Origin: Stutzerimonas stutzeri
GTDB taxonomy: Bacteria; Pseudomonadota; Gammaproteobacteria; Pseudomonadales; Pseudomonadaceae
DNA: 64,000 bases
NCBI RefSeq assembly: GCF_038561965.1
Contig: NZ_CP139348.1
Span: forward strand, 868,001-932,000
Direction: 5' to 3'
The notes beneath the pieces are model-generated. The model was not told where the DNA came from and did no database searches. It saw only the letters and a program-made list of their open reading frames with translations. Made by a program: the position numbers and the translations under genes. Shown piece after piece: positions 36,438 to 44,182 of the stretch; the first letter of the stretch is position 1; the number at the start of each line of letters is the position of its first letter.

Positions 36438-37894
36438 CGCTTGCCCTCCAGGTGCTCGCGGGCCAGCTCGTGCAGCGAGCGGGCGGCAGGTTTTGGTGCG
36501 CTGTGGTTCTGCGTCCAGGGGCCGATGTTCGATGGCGTAAGGGCGCGCAGACGGGTAGCGAAGAAGCCGAACAGGCGGTAAAGCGTCGGGCTGGTGTTGA
36601 GCAGGCGCCAGCCGGCCCACATCAGGCGTTCCTTCTTCGAGTACTTGCTGCCCTGGCCAAGCATGACCTTGTGCGGATCGTCCGGTGCCTTGATGTTCTC
36701 TTCACGCAGCCGACGCAGAATGGCCGGGATCGGGATTTTCACCGGGCAGACTTCGCCACAAGCGCCGCATAGAGAAGAGGCGCTGGGATGATCCGGCACC
36801 TTGTCCAGGCCGACCATGTGCGGCGTGATGATCTTGCCGATGGGGCCGGGGTAGACCTCGCCGTAAGTGTGACCGCCGACGCGGGTGTACACCGGGCAAT
36901 GGTTCATGCAGGCGCCACAGCGGATGCAGTTGAGCGTCTGGCGCAATTCACTGTCGGCGAAGGCCTGGCTGCGGCCGTTGTCCAGCAGGATCAGGTGCAC
37001 TTCCTGCGGGCCGTCGAGCTCATCGGCCTTGCGCGGGCTGGAGATCATGTTGACGTAGGTGGTGATCGGCTGGCCGAGCGCCGAGCGGGTCAGCAGCGAG
37101 AGCAGCGGGACCACGTCACGCAGGTTCTCCACGACCTTTTCAATGCCGGTGACGGCGATGTGTACCGGCGGCACGCCGGTGGACATGCGCCCGTTGCCCT
37201 CGTTCTCGACGAGCAGCAGGGTGCCGGTTTCAGCCACTGCGAAGTTCACGCCGGAGACGCCGATATCGGCCTCGAAGAATTTCTGGCGCAGTGTGCGGCG
37301 GCCGATCTGAATGAGTTGGTCGACGTCCTTGGTGTACTCCACGCCTAGTTTCTCGTGAAACAAGGTCGCGACCTGGCCGGCGTTCTTGTGGATGGCCGGC
37401 ATGATGATATGGGAAGGCTTTTCGTGGTCGAGCTGGACGATGTATTCGCCCATGTCCGATTCCAGGCATTCGATGCCATGACCTTCGAGGAAATGGTTCA
37501 TTTCCATCTCTTCGCTGACCATCGATTTGCCCTTGATCACCTGCTTCGCCTCGTGGGCGCGGGCGATCTCAAGGACGATGTTGTTCGCCTCTTCCACCGT
37601 CTCCGCCCAGTGCACGTTCACGCCGTTGCGGGTCAGGTTGGTTTCCAGCCGCTCGAGCAATTCGGGCAGCTTCGACAGTGCGCGGGCGCGGATCCGGTTG
37701 CCCATCTCGCGCAGCCGCTCGCGTTCGTCGGCATCGCTGAACGCCGTGGCGCGCTTGGTCATCAGCGAGTCCATGGCGGTGCGGAAGTTGCGTCGCAACT
37801 GGTCGTCCTTCAGTGACGTGCGGGCGCGGGCGCGGAAATCCGGGTCGCCGGCGTTCTCGATCTGTATCGCGGGAATACGCTGTTCGGCGTTCAT
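36434..37894 (-). CDS. lutB: L-lactate dehydrogenase complex iron-sulfur subunit LutB/LldB
   Basis: Iron-sulfur protein of 486 residues. The N-terminal LUD domain (ETVEEANNIVLEIARAHEAKQVIKGKSMVSEEM, VSGVNFAVAETGTLLLVENEGNGRM) is followed by two 4Fe-4S motifs, CIRCGACMNHCPVYTRVGGH and CGACGEVCPVKIPI, and a C-terminal extension. It passes electrons from L-lactate oxidation toward the respiratory chain with LutA and LutC. It overlaps lutA by four bases at its start and lutC at its stop, so the three are made in step. Confidence 0.94.
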   Translation of the reverse strand: MNAEQRIPAIQIENAGDPDFRARARTSLKDDQLRRNFRTAMDSLMTKRATAFSDADERERLREMGNRIRARALSKLPELLERLETNLTRNGVNVHWAETVEEANNIVLEIARAHEAKQVIKGKSMVSEEMEMNHFLEGHGIECLESDMGEYIVQLDHEKPSHIIMPAIHKNAGQVATLFHEKLGVEYTKDVDQLIQIGRRTLRQKFFEADIGVSGVNFAVAETGTLLLVENEGNGRMSTGVPPVHIAVTGIEKVVENLRDVVPLLSLLTRSALGQPITTYVNMISSPRKADELDGPQEVHLILLDNGRSQAFADSELRQTLNCIRCGACMNHCPVYTRVGGHTYGEVYPGPIGKIITPHMVGLDKVPDHPSASSLCGACGEVCPVKIPIPAILRRLREENIKAPDDPHKVMLGQGSKYSKKERLMWAGWRLLNTSPTLYRLFGFFATRLRALTPSNIGPWTQNHSAPKPAARSLHELAREHLEGKR

Positions 37895-38712
37895 CGGGCA
37901 CCTCCGGTGCGTTGCCAGAGGAAGCTCGCCAGATGCTGGCCGCGCAGGGCTTCACGCTGCTTTTCCAGCGAACCGTTGATGTTCATCAAGCAGCCGCAGT
38001 CGGCGCTGATCACCTGATGCGCACCGGATTCCTTCAGCGCGCGGGTCTTGTCCAGCACCATGGCACCGGAGATGTCGGGCATGCGCACGCTGAAGGTGCC
38101 GCCGAAGCCGCAGCATTCGCTTTCGTGGTCATGCTCGACGCGCTCGACCTGGCCCAGCTGAGCGAGTAGCGCGCGGGCGTGCAGGTGGGTATTCATTTCC
38201 CGGCGGGCCGAGCAGGAGGTGTGCAGCGCGACCTTGGCTGGCGTGCCGGCATCTTTGAACTCGACCTTGCAGACGTTGAGCAGAAACTCGGCCAGCTCGA
38301 ACGTGCGCTCTGCCAGCGCTTCGACTCGGGCGAGGGTGGCCGGCTCGTCCTTGAACAGGTCCAGATAGTGGTGGCGCAGCATTCCGGCGCACGAGCCGGA
38401 AGGGACGACCACCGGCCAGTCGTTGGCGAACAGCTCCAGCTGCGCCCGTGCGACCTTGCGTGCTTCATCGGTGTAGCCGGTTGTGTAGGCCGGCTGGCCG
38501 CAGCAGGTCTGGCCCTGCGGGAAGTGCACGGTCAATCCTTCGCGTTCGAGCAGGCGGATGGCATCCAGGCCGGCCTCGGGATAAAACAGGTCAACTACGC
38601 AGGTACCGAACAGATAAACCTGGCTCGGCTTGGCGGGGTATTCGCGCGGCTTTGGCAGCGGCGGCGCGACGCGGGTAGCGTTCGGCGCGGCATCGTAGAA
38701 GAGTTGGCTCAT
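37891..38712 (-). CDS. lutA: L-lactate dehydrogenase complex subunit LutA/LldA
   Basis: Protein of 273 residues with two CCG domains (heterodisulfide-reductase-like): TCCGQPAYTTGYTDEARKVA with PSGSCAGMLRH, and SCSARREMNTH with ECCGFGGTFSVRMPDISGAM. The cysteine clusters bind iron-sulfur centres in the L-lactate dehydrogenase complex. It follows lldP after an 88-base gap that contains a strong hairpin, and overlaps lutB by ATGA. The gene set lldP-lutABC-dld-II fits the lactate operon known from P. stutzeri. Confidence 0.93.
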   Translation of the reverse strand: MSQLFYDAAPNATRVAPPLPKPREYPAKPSQVYLFGTCVVDLFYPEAGLDAIRLLEREGLTVHFPQGQTCCGQPAYTTGYTDEARKVARAQLELFANDWPVVVPSGSCAGMLRHHYLDLFKDEPATLARVEALAERTFELAEFLLNVCKVEFKDAGTPAKVALHTSCSARREMNTHLHARALLAQLGQVERVEHDHESECCGFGGTFSVRMPDISGAMVLDKTRALKESGAHQVISADCGCLMNINGSLEKQREALRGQHLASFLWQRTGGAR

Positions 38713-38768
38713 CGGCTTGGTCTCCGGGTTAGCCCGGTTATCCGCAAATGCGGTTTCTGGAATGCAAC

Positions 38769-38790
38769 CGTGCCCCCAGATGGGGGCACG
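38769..38790 (-). promoter_or_regulatory. Hairpin between lldP and lutA
   Basis: CGTGCCCCC-AGAT-GGGGGCACG is a perfect 9-pair hairpin without a downstream T-run on the minus strand. It may stabilise or process the transcript between the permease and the dehydrogenase genes. Confidence 0.6.
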
Positions 38791-38800
38791 ATTCTGTTTC

Positions 38801-40495
38801 TTACAGCCCGACCAGCGGGTCGGTTACGCCTAACACATAGATGGCGATCAGGCTGATCACCCCCGTGAACAGCACGTAGTACAGCGTAGGCCATATGGTC
38901 TTGCGCAGCGTGGAGCCTTCGCGGCCGAGCAGGCCAACGGTGGCGGATGCAGCAACCACGTTGTGGATCGCGACCATGTTGCCTGCCGCAGCACCGACGG
39001 CCTGGGTGGCAACCACCATCGCACCGGAAATGCCCAGTGATTGTGCTACGCCGAACTGGAACTGGCTGAACATCATGTTGCTGACCGTGTTGGAGCCGGC
39101 GAGGAACGCGCCCAGTGCGCCTACGGCGGGTGCCAGCAGCGGGTAGATGCTGCCTACGCTGTCGGCGACGTAGCGCGCCATGACGATCGGCATGCTGGCC
39201 AGTTCAGCGCCGTTGACGCCGGAGTTGATCAGGATGCGCACCATCGGCACGGTGAACAGCAGCACGAAGCCCGCACTGAGCAGCACGCCACTGGATTCCT
39301 TCACCGCCGCCTTGAGCTCGGAAGCGCGCATGCCGTGCAGGAAGAAGGTGATCAGCACCACCATGACGAGGATGCCGCCCGGCAGATACAGCGGCTCGAT
39401 GCCGGCATTGACGCCGGTTTCGCCGAGGATGTTGGCAAACGCGATGGATACCGATTTCAGCGCGGCAGTGACCTGCGGGAACACGCGGCTGATCACCAGA
39501 ATCGCGCCGACCAGTACATAGGGTAGCCAGGCACGGAAGGCGCTCATCGGGCGAGCTGTCATCTCGTCCAGCTTCATTTCGATGGTGCCGAGCCACTCGG
39601 CCGGCCATTCCTTGGCATCGGCGAAGTCCCAGGTGGTCTTCGGCGTCAGGAATTTGTAGCGAGCAGCGGTGGTGACGATAGCCAGACCGACCAGGCCGCC
39701 GAGCAGCGACGGGAATTCCGGGCCGAGGAAGATGCCGGTGGCAGCGTAGGGCAGGGTGAATGCCAGGCCCGCGAAGATCGCGAACGGCAGCACTTCGAAG
39801 CCGGCTTTCCAGCTTTTTTCCTTGCCGAAGAAGCGGGTCAGCATCAGTACCATGATCAGTGGCATCACGGTGCCAACGATGGCATGGGTGATCGCCACAC
39901 TGCTGGTGATCTGCTGCAGGTAGGCGTTCCAGCTGGAACCTTGGGCAACCAGTTGCGCGCCGATGGTGGCGGTATCCAGGCCGCTGTTGATGCCGACGAC
40001 AATCGGCGTGCCGACCGCACCGAAGGAAACCGGCGTGCTTTGCACCAGCATGCCGAGCAGGACTGCGGCCATCGCTGGGAAGCCGACCGCAACCAGCAGC
40101 GGTGCGGCGATGGCGGCCGGAGTGCCGAAGCCGGAGGCGCCTTCGATGAAGCAGCCGAACAGCCAGGCGATGATAATGGCCTGGATACGGCGGTCAGGGC
40201 TGATGGTAGTGAAACCAGCGCGAATGGCGGTGATGCCGCCGGAGTGCTTCAGGGTGTTCAGCAGCAGGATCGCGCCGAAGATGATCCACAGCAGGCCCAG
40301 GGTGATTACTAGGCCTTGCAGCGTAGAGGCGATGATCCGGTTGACGCTCATGTCCCAGACGAACAGCCCGATGGCTGCGGTGAACAGGAAGACCAGCGGC
40401 ATGGCGCGGCTGGCGGGCCAGCGCAGGCCGATCAGCATGATTGCTGCGAGCAGAATGGGTGTGAAGGCGAAAAGTGCGAGCAGTCCGTTGGACAT
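38801..40495 (-). CDS. lldP: L-lactate permease LldP
   Basis: Inner-membrane proton-lactate symporter of 564 residues with about 12 or more helices. Family motifs include AIIIAWLFGCFIEGASGFGTPAAIAAPLL, SFGAVGTPIVVGINSGLD and the C-terminal GAFLAGSNTVSNMMFSQFQFGVAQ, with GAAAGNMVAIHNVVAA. It imports L- and D-lactate and usually glycolate. It is the first gene of the lactate operon, with AGGGGAA 7 bases before the ATG. Upstream lie a short leader frame, an A-rich motif and the LldR operator. Confidence 0.95.
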   Translation of the reverse strand: MSNGLLALFAFTPILLAAIMLIGLRWPASRAMPLVFLFTAAIGLFVWDMSVNRIIASTLQGLVITLGLLWIIFGAILLLNTLKHSGGITAIRAGFTTISPDRRIQAIIIAWLFGCFIEGASGFGTPAAIAAPLLVAVGFPAMAAVLLGMLVQSTPVSFGAVGTPIVVGINSGLDTATIGAQLVAQGSSWNAYLQQITSSVAITHAIVGTVMPLIMVLMLTRFFGKEKSWKAGFEVLPFAIFAGLAFTLPYAATGIFLGPEFPSLLGGLVGLAIVTTAARYKFLTPKTTWDFADAKEWPAEWLGTIEMKLDEMTARPMSAFRAWLPYVLVGAILVISRVFPQVTAALKSVSIAFANILGETGVNAGIEPLYLPGGILVMVVLITFFLHGMRASELKAAVKESSGVLLSAGFVLLFTVPMVRILINSGVNGAELASMPIVMARYVADSVGSIYPLLAPAVGALGAFLAGSNTVSNMMFSQFQFGVAQSLGISGAMVVATQAVGAAAGNMVAIHNVVAASATVGLLGREGSTLRKTIWPTLYYVLFTGVISLIAIYVLGVTDPLVGL

Positions 40496-40496
40496 G

Positions 40497-40571
40497 TCAG
40501 GCTTCCCCTGCGGTACGGTTCAGATAGGGCCCTGAGCGGACCGTGGAATTGTTCTTGTGCGCAGATCTCAT
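40497..40571 (-). CDS. Possible 24-codon leader ORF before lldP
   Basis: The ATG has GAGGAC seven bases upstream, and the TGA ends one base before the lldP ATG. The peptide starts MRSAHKNNSTV and has no hallmark sequence. The codons AAGAACAA (40549-40556) form an Hfq/Crc-type AAN motif, so this region may instead be a repression site. It may not be translated. Confidence 0.3.
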   Translation of the reverse strand: MRSAHKNNSTVRSGPYLNRTAGEA

Positions 40572-40598
40572 GCTGAGTCCTCTTATTTTTAGACCACC

Positions 40599-40625
40599 CT
40601 GTTAATTGGTAAGACCAATTAACAG
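40599..40625. promoter_or_regulatory. LldR operator O1
   Basis: A perfect 27-base palindrome with 12-base arms CTGTTAATTGGT/ACCAATTAACAG around AAG. It lies upstream of lldP and holds the TGGT-N3-ACCA core of FadR-family lactate regulators. Confidence 0.85.
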
Positions 40626-40736
40626 GAGGGAATGGTCAGCGTAAGAGCTGCGTATAGGGGCGTCAATTAGCTAGCTATAGACTTTGGTCGCAGCAGTGGG
40701 CCTTGTGCGGATGCGCGGTCATGGCTAGCATTTTCG

Positions 40737-40752
40737 GATTGGTAAGACCATT
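40737..40752. promoter_or_regulatory. LldR operator O2
   Basis: GATTGGTAAGACCATT has the same core and the same AAG spacer as O1, 12 bases before the lldR ATG and about 140 bases from O1. It is placed for autoregulation or looping. Confidence 0.75.
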
Positions 40753-40763
40753 CGAGGGTGACT

Positions 40764-41549
40764 ATGGACGTGGGAGTGGTGCGGCAGCGGCGGCTGGCGG
40801 ACGATATCGTCGCGCAGCTGGAAACCATGATTCTCGAAGGCACGCTCAAGGCAGGTGAGCGTCTTCCGGCGGAGCGCGCCCTGGCTGAACGCTTTGGAGT
40901 TTCGCGGCCTTCGCTGCGCGAAGCGATACAGAAGCTCGCGGCCAAGGGGCTGCTGGTCAGCCGGCATGGTGGCGGTACGTTCGTGGCCGAGTCGCTCGGC
41001 TCGACGTTCAGTGATCCGTTGTTGCATCTGCTTGAGAACAACAGCGATGCGCAGCGCGATCTACTGGAATTTCGTCACACACTTGAGGGCAGCTGTGCCT
41101 ATTACGCGGCGCTGCGTGCGACCGAGGTCGACCAGAAGCGGCTCACCGAAGCTTTCGTGGCATTGCAGGACTGCTATGCCCGTGAAGGCAAGGTCACGCG
41201 GGCGGAAGAAGGGGCGGCCGATGCCCAGTTCCATCTCGCGATTGCCGAAGCCAGCCACAACGCGGTGTTGCTGCACACCATCCGTGGCCTGTTCGATCTG
41301 CTCAAGCGCAACGTGGTAACCAACATCGGCGGTATGTACGCCCTGCGTGACGAAACGCGGGACATGCTGATGAGTCAGCATCGCGAGTTGTACGAGGCAA
41401 TCATGGGGCGGCGAGCGACCGAGGCCCGCGAGGTGATTCATCGCCATATCAACTATGTGCAGGAAGTACTGGCGGAGGGTCAGCAGGAGGCTCAGCGGCT
41501 GGCGCGTGCGCAGCGCAGGCAGGGCGAAAGGATGCTGAAGGAGGGGTGA
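40764..41549 (+). CDS. lldR: Lactate-responsive regulator LldR (FadR family)
   Basis: GntR-type regulator of 261 residues. The N-terminal winged helix is LADDIVAQLETMILEGTLKAGERLPAERALAERFGVSRPSLREAI. The C-terminal FCD ligand domain has the metal-binding histidines in QFHLAIAEASHN and SQHRELYEAI. The ATG at 40764 is chosen over a GTG two codons earlier because GAGGG then lies at proper spacing. It is divergent from lldP-lutABC-dld-II, with two matching operators between. It most likely represses the operon until L-lactate is bound; FadR-family members can also activate. Confidence 0.9.
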   Translation: MDVGVVRQRRLADDIVAQLETMILEGTLKAGERLPAERALAERFGVSRPSLREAIQKLAAKGLLVSRHGGGTFVAESLGSTFSDPLLHLLENNSDAQRDLLEFRHTLEGSCAYYAALRATEVDQKRLTEAFVALQDCYAREGKVTRAEEGAADAQFHLAIAEASHNAVLLHTIRGLFDLLKRNVVTNIGGMYALRDETRDMLMSQHRELYEAIMGRRATEAREVIHRHINYVQEVLAEGQQEAQRLARAQRRQGERMLKEG

Positions 41550-41621
41550 CCGTAGAGCCGGCAGGCAGTGCCGGCTCTGGTATTGCCGTTTGGGCTGATC
41601 AAGCCAGGCGGCGGGCGCGGC

Positions 41622-42104
41622 TCAATCGTCCTTGCCCTTGGTACGCATCGCGCGCTGGATCTCCCGATCGGAATCACGTTCCTTCTCGGTGTGGCGCTTG
41701 TCGAACTCCTTCTTGCCTTTGCCGAGGGCAATCTCGCACTTGATCATGTGCTTCTTCCAGTACAGCGATAGCGCCACGCAGGCGTAACCCTTCTGCTGCA
41801 CTGCACCGAACAGTTTGCCCAGCTCGCGCTTGTTCAGCAGCAGCTTGCGGGTTCGGGTCGGGTCGGCAATGACATGGGTGCTGGCGGCGGTCAGCGGCGT
41901 AATGTGACAGCCCATCAACCAGGCTTCTCCATCCTTGAGCAGGACGTAGCTGTCGACCAGTTGCGCCTTGCCAGCACGCAGGCTTTTCACTTCCCAGCCG
42001 GCCAGAACGAGGCCAGCCTCGAATTTCTGTTCGATGAAGTAGTCGTGTAGCGCTTTCTTGTTTAGCGCGATGGTCCCGGGGGACTGTTTCTTCTGTTTGG
42101 CCAT
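41622..42104 (-). CDS. smpB: tmRNA-binding protein SmpB
   Basis: RNA-binding protein of 160 residues that delivers tmRNA to stalled ribosomes. The OB-fold barrel includes NKKALHDYFIEQKFEAGLVLAGWEVKSLRAGKAQL and YVLLKDGEAWLMGCHI. The basic tail KGKKEFDKRHTEKERDSDREIQRAMR enters the mRNA channel. There is no Shine-Dalgarno before the ATG, and a TATAAT -10 lies only 9 bases upstream, so the message may be leaderless. It is divergent from ratA. The partner ssrA lies about 9 kb to the left. Confidence 0.96.
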   Translation of the reverse strand: MAKQKKQSPGTIALNKKALHDYFIEQKFEAGLVLAGWEVKSLRAGKAQLVDSYVLLKDGEAWLMGCHITPLTAASTHVIADPTRTRKLLLNKRELGKLFGAVQQKGYACVALSLYWKKHMIKCEIALGKGKKEFDKRHTEKERDSDREIQRAMRTKGKDD

Positions 42105-42113
42105 AGGGGGCGC

Positions 42114-42142
42114 ATTATAGGGAGTCCCGCTGCGGCTGGCGA
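42114..42142 (-). promoter_or_regulatory. smpB promoter, implying a leaderless message
   Basis: A perfect TATAAT (42114-42119, minus strand) with a weak TCGCCA -35 at 17-base spacing. A normal start 6-8 bases downstream falls within about 3 bases of the smpB ATG. Confidence 0.6.
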
Positions 42143-42315
42143 CAGCCTGCAGCAGTGGCAGCGGCAGAAACTTGAGGGGCAGCCACTAATCCCCGACAAT
42201 GTGCGCGCTTTGCGCCGTGTCGGCTCGCCCGAACGATGAGCGATGTGGTTGCGAGCTGGCTGCGCCGGGTGCTTTTCGAATGGCGCGCAATGAAACGACG
42301 ACGTAGAAGGTCCGC

Positions 42316-42750
42316 ATGACGACGCACATTCAACGTTCCGCGCTGCTGCCGTATCCGGCGCAGGCGCTGTTCGACATGGTCAACGACGTAGCCAGCTACC
42401 CGCAGTTCCTGCCCTGGTGTTCTGCGACCGAGGTGCTTTCCAGCAGCGAGACCGAAATGCACGCCAGCATGACGGTGGCGAAGGCCGGGCTGAGTCAGCG
42501 CTTCATGACGCGCAACGCACTGGATTTCGGCAAGCGTATCGAGATGACCCTTGAAGAGGGGCCTTTCAGTCACCTGCACGGCATCTGGGAGTTCAAGGCA
42601 CTGGGTGAGAAGGCCTGCAAGATCAGCCTGGACCTCACCTTCGATTACGCTGGGCCGCTGGTCAAGGCGACGCTTGGGCCGTTATTCAATCAGGCCGCCA
42701 ATACCTTGGTAGATGCCTTCTGCGAGCGGGCGAAGCAGCTTTATGGATAA
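42316..42750 (+). CDS. ratA: RatA / Coq10-like START-domain protein
   Basis: Protein of 144 residues with the SRPBCC (START-like) fold: LPYPAQALFDMVNDVASYPQFLPWCSATEV, then AGLSQRFMTRN and TFDYAGPLVKATLGPLFNQAANTLVDAFCERA. The E. coli homologue RatA binds 50S subunits and blocks subunit joining; related proteins bind ubiquinone, so either role is possible. The next gene rnfH (RatB) overlaps its stop by 8 bases, the usual pairing. It is divergent from smpB. Confidence 0.92.
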   Translation: MTTHIQRSALLPYPAQALFDMVNDVASYPQFLPWCSATEVLSSSETEMHASMTVAKAGLSQRFMTRNALDFGKRIEMTLEEGPFSHLHGIWEFKALGEKACKISLDLTFDYAGPLVKATLGPLFNQAANTLVDAFCERAKQLYG

Positions 42751-43069
42751 GCAGTCGATTGCGGTTGAAGTGGTCTATGCGTTGGCGGACAAGCAGAAGC
42801 TGCTACAGATGACGGTGGCCGCCGGCACCACGGTGCGCGAGGCCGCGCTGCGCTCGGGTCTGGATGCTCACTTTCCCGGTTTGGACCTGGCTGCGGCGCC
42901 GCTGGGGATCTTCGGCAAGGCGGTGCCCAAGCCTGAGGAGCGAGTGTTGGAAGAGGGTGAGCGGGTCGAGGTATACCGGCCGCTGATTGCCGACCCGAAA
43001 GAGGTGCGCAAACAGCGGGCTGCGCGAGCGGCCAAGAGCAAGGGTGAGACGTCTGATGAGGACGCCTGA
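42743..43069 (+). CDS. rnfH: RnfH/RatB family ubiquitin-fold protein
   Basis: Small protein of 108 residues with a beta-grasp (ubiquitin-like) fold: SIAVEVVYALADKQKLLQMTV, GTTVREAALRSGL and ERVEVYRPLIADPKEVRKQRAARA. The start MDKQ at 42743 overlaps the end of ratA; a longer frame starting inside ratA is rejected. The C-terminal tail is highly charged. The function is not established in the family. A terminator follows. Confidence 0.88.
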   Translation: MDKQSIAVEVVYALADKQKLLQMTVAAGTTVREAALRSGLDAHFPGLDLAAAPLGIFGKAVPKPEERVLEEGERVEVYRPLIADPKEVRKQRAARAAKSKGETSDEDA

Positions 43070-43083
43070 ACATGCTGAAACAA

Positions 43084-43111
43084 AACGCCCGGACTAGCCG
43101 GGCGTTTTTTT
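43084..43111 (+). terminator. Intrinsic terminator of ratA-rnfH
   Basis: AACGCCCGG-ACTAG-CCGGGCGTT followed by TTTTT. The T-run overlaps the stop of the convergent bamE, so it may serve both directions. Confidence 0.92.
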
Positions 43112-43625
43112 ATTCGGTTTCCAGCGGCTCGGGAATCGGCACCGGGACCGGTTCGGCCTGGTCCACTTCACGCTGAATCTGCTCCAGCAGCGAGCCGGGT
43201 GCGGGACGCTCTTCTGGCTGGCTTGGTTTGGCTGCAGGCGTGCTGACTGGCGCCTGTGCGTCGCGGCCAAGGATCTGTTCGTCGCGACTCACGCCGGGCA
43301 TGAAGTCGCCGGCAAGGCCAGCCAGTTGGTCGTTCGCATTGAATACCAGGCTCACGCGTTCCTGCTGGCGCTGACTGCCGCCGGGCTGGATGCTGTACAG
43401 GTAGTCCCAGCGGTTGGCATGGAAGGTGTCGGTGATCAGCGGGTTGCCCATGATAAACCGCACCTGCTGGCGGGTCATTCCGGGGCGCAACTGGTCTATC
43501 ATGTCCTGCGTGACGACATTGCCCTGTTGAATGTCGACCTTGTAAACCCCGGGAAATGAACAACCGGCGAGTGCGAACAGACCCACAAGGGTGAGGCTGG
43601 TCAGCATGAGCTTGGTGTTTTGCAT
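43110..43625 (-). CDS. bamE: Outer-membrane assembly lipoprotein BamE (OmlA/SmpA)
   Basis: Lipoprotein of 171 residues of the BAM complex, which inserts beta-barrel proteins. The signal is MQNTKLMLTSLTLVGLFALAGC with the lipobox LAGC. The BamE domain has VYKVDIQQGNVVTQDMIDQLRPGMTRQQVRFIMGNPLITDTFHANRWDYLY. A proline-rich, acidic C-terminal extension (about residues 115-171) is longer than in E. coli and typical of pseudomonads. The start at 43625 is set by the signal peptide. It is divergent from fur. Confidence 0.94.
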   Translation of the reverse strand: MQNTKLMLTSLTLVGLFALAGCSFPGVYKVDIQQGNVVTQDMIDQLRPGMTRQQVRFIMGNPLITDTFHANRWDYLYSIQPGGSQRQQERVSLVFNANDQLAGLAGDFMPGVSRDEQILGRDAQAPVSTPAAKPSQPEERPAPGSLLEQIQREVDQAEPVPVPIPEPLETE

Positions 43626-43720
43626 CGGTGGGTGACTTCCACTATCTTGGCTGGGCAAAGAACCCGGATCATACCCGTATTGAAGGAGGCTGCGAAACAG
43701 CAGCAGCGAGAAAGCCAACC

Positions 43721-44125
43721 ATGGTCGAAAATAGCGAACTACGTAAAGCTGGGCTCAAGGTAACTCTGCCGCGGGTTAAAATCCTGCAGATGCTGGACAC
43801 TACCGATCGCCGTCACATGAGCGCCGAAGACGTCTACAAGGCGTTGATGGAGGCGGGTGAGGATGTCGGACTGGCGACGGTCTATCGCGTGCTGACCCAG
43901 TTCGAGGCGGCCGGCCTGGTAGTTCGGCACAACTTCGATGGTGGTCATGCCGTCTTCGAACTGGCCGATAGCGGGCACCATGACCACATGGTCTGCGTCG
44001 ACAGTGGCGATGTCATCGAGTTCTTCGATCCCGAGATCGAGAAACTGCAGAAAGAGATCGTCAAGCGCCACGGCTACGAGCTGGTGGATCACAATCTGGT
44101 GCTCTACGTGCGCAAGAAAGACTGA
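43721..44125 (+). CDS. fur: Ferric uptake regulator Fur
   Basis: Iron-responsive repressor of 134 residues, as in P. aeruginosa. The winged helix is RKAGLKVTLPRVKILQML to VYRVLTQFEAAGLVVRHNF, and the metal sites include HHDHMVCVDSGDVIEF and the C-terminal VDHNLVLYVRKKD. The ATG at 43721 gives the standard MVENSELRKAG N terminus. No clear Fur box is seen in the bamE-fur gap. A bidirectional terminator separates it from recN. Confidence 0.97.
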   Translation: MVENSELRKAGLKVTLPRVKILQMLDTTDRRHMSAEDVYKALMEAGEDVGLATVYRVLTQFEAAGLVVRHNFDGGHAVFELADSGHHDHMVCVDSGDVIEFFDPEIEKLQKEIVKRHGYELVDHNLVLYVRKKD

Positions 44126-44141
44126 TCTTCAGTATGTGAAA

Positions 44142-44165
44142 AAGGCGGCCGTGGCCGCCTTTTTC
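44142..44165. terminator. Bidirectional terminator between fur and recN
   Basis: AAGGCGGCC-GT-GGCCGCCTT, followed by TTT on the plus strand and by TTTTTC on the minus strand, between convergent genes. Confidence 0.88.
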
Positions 44166-44182
44166 ATGCCTGTCAGTCGGGC

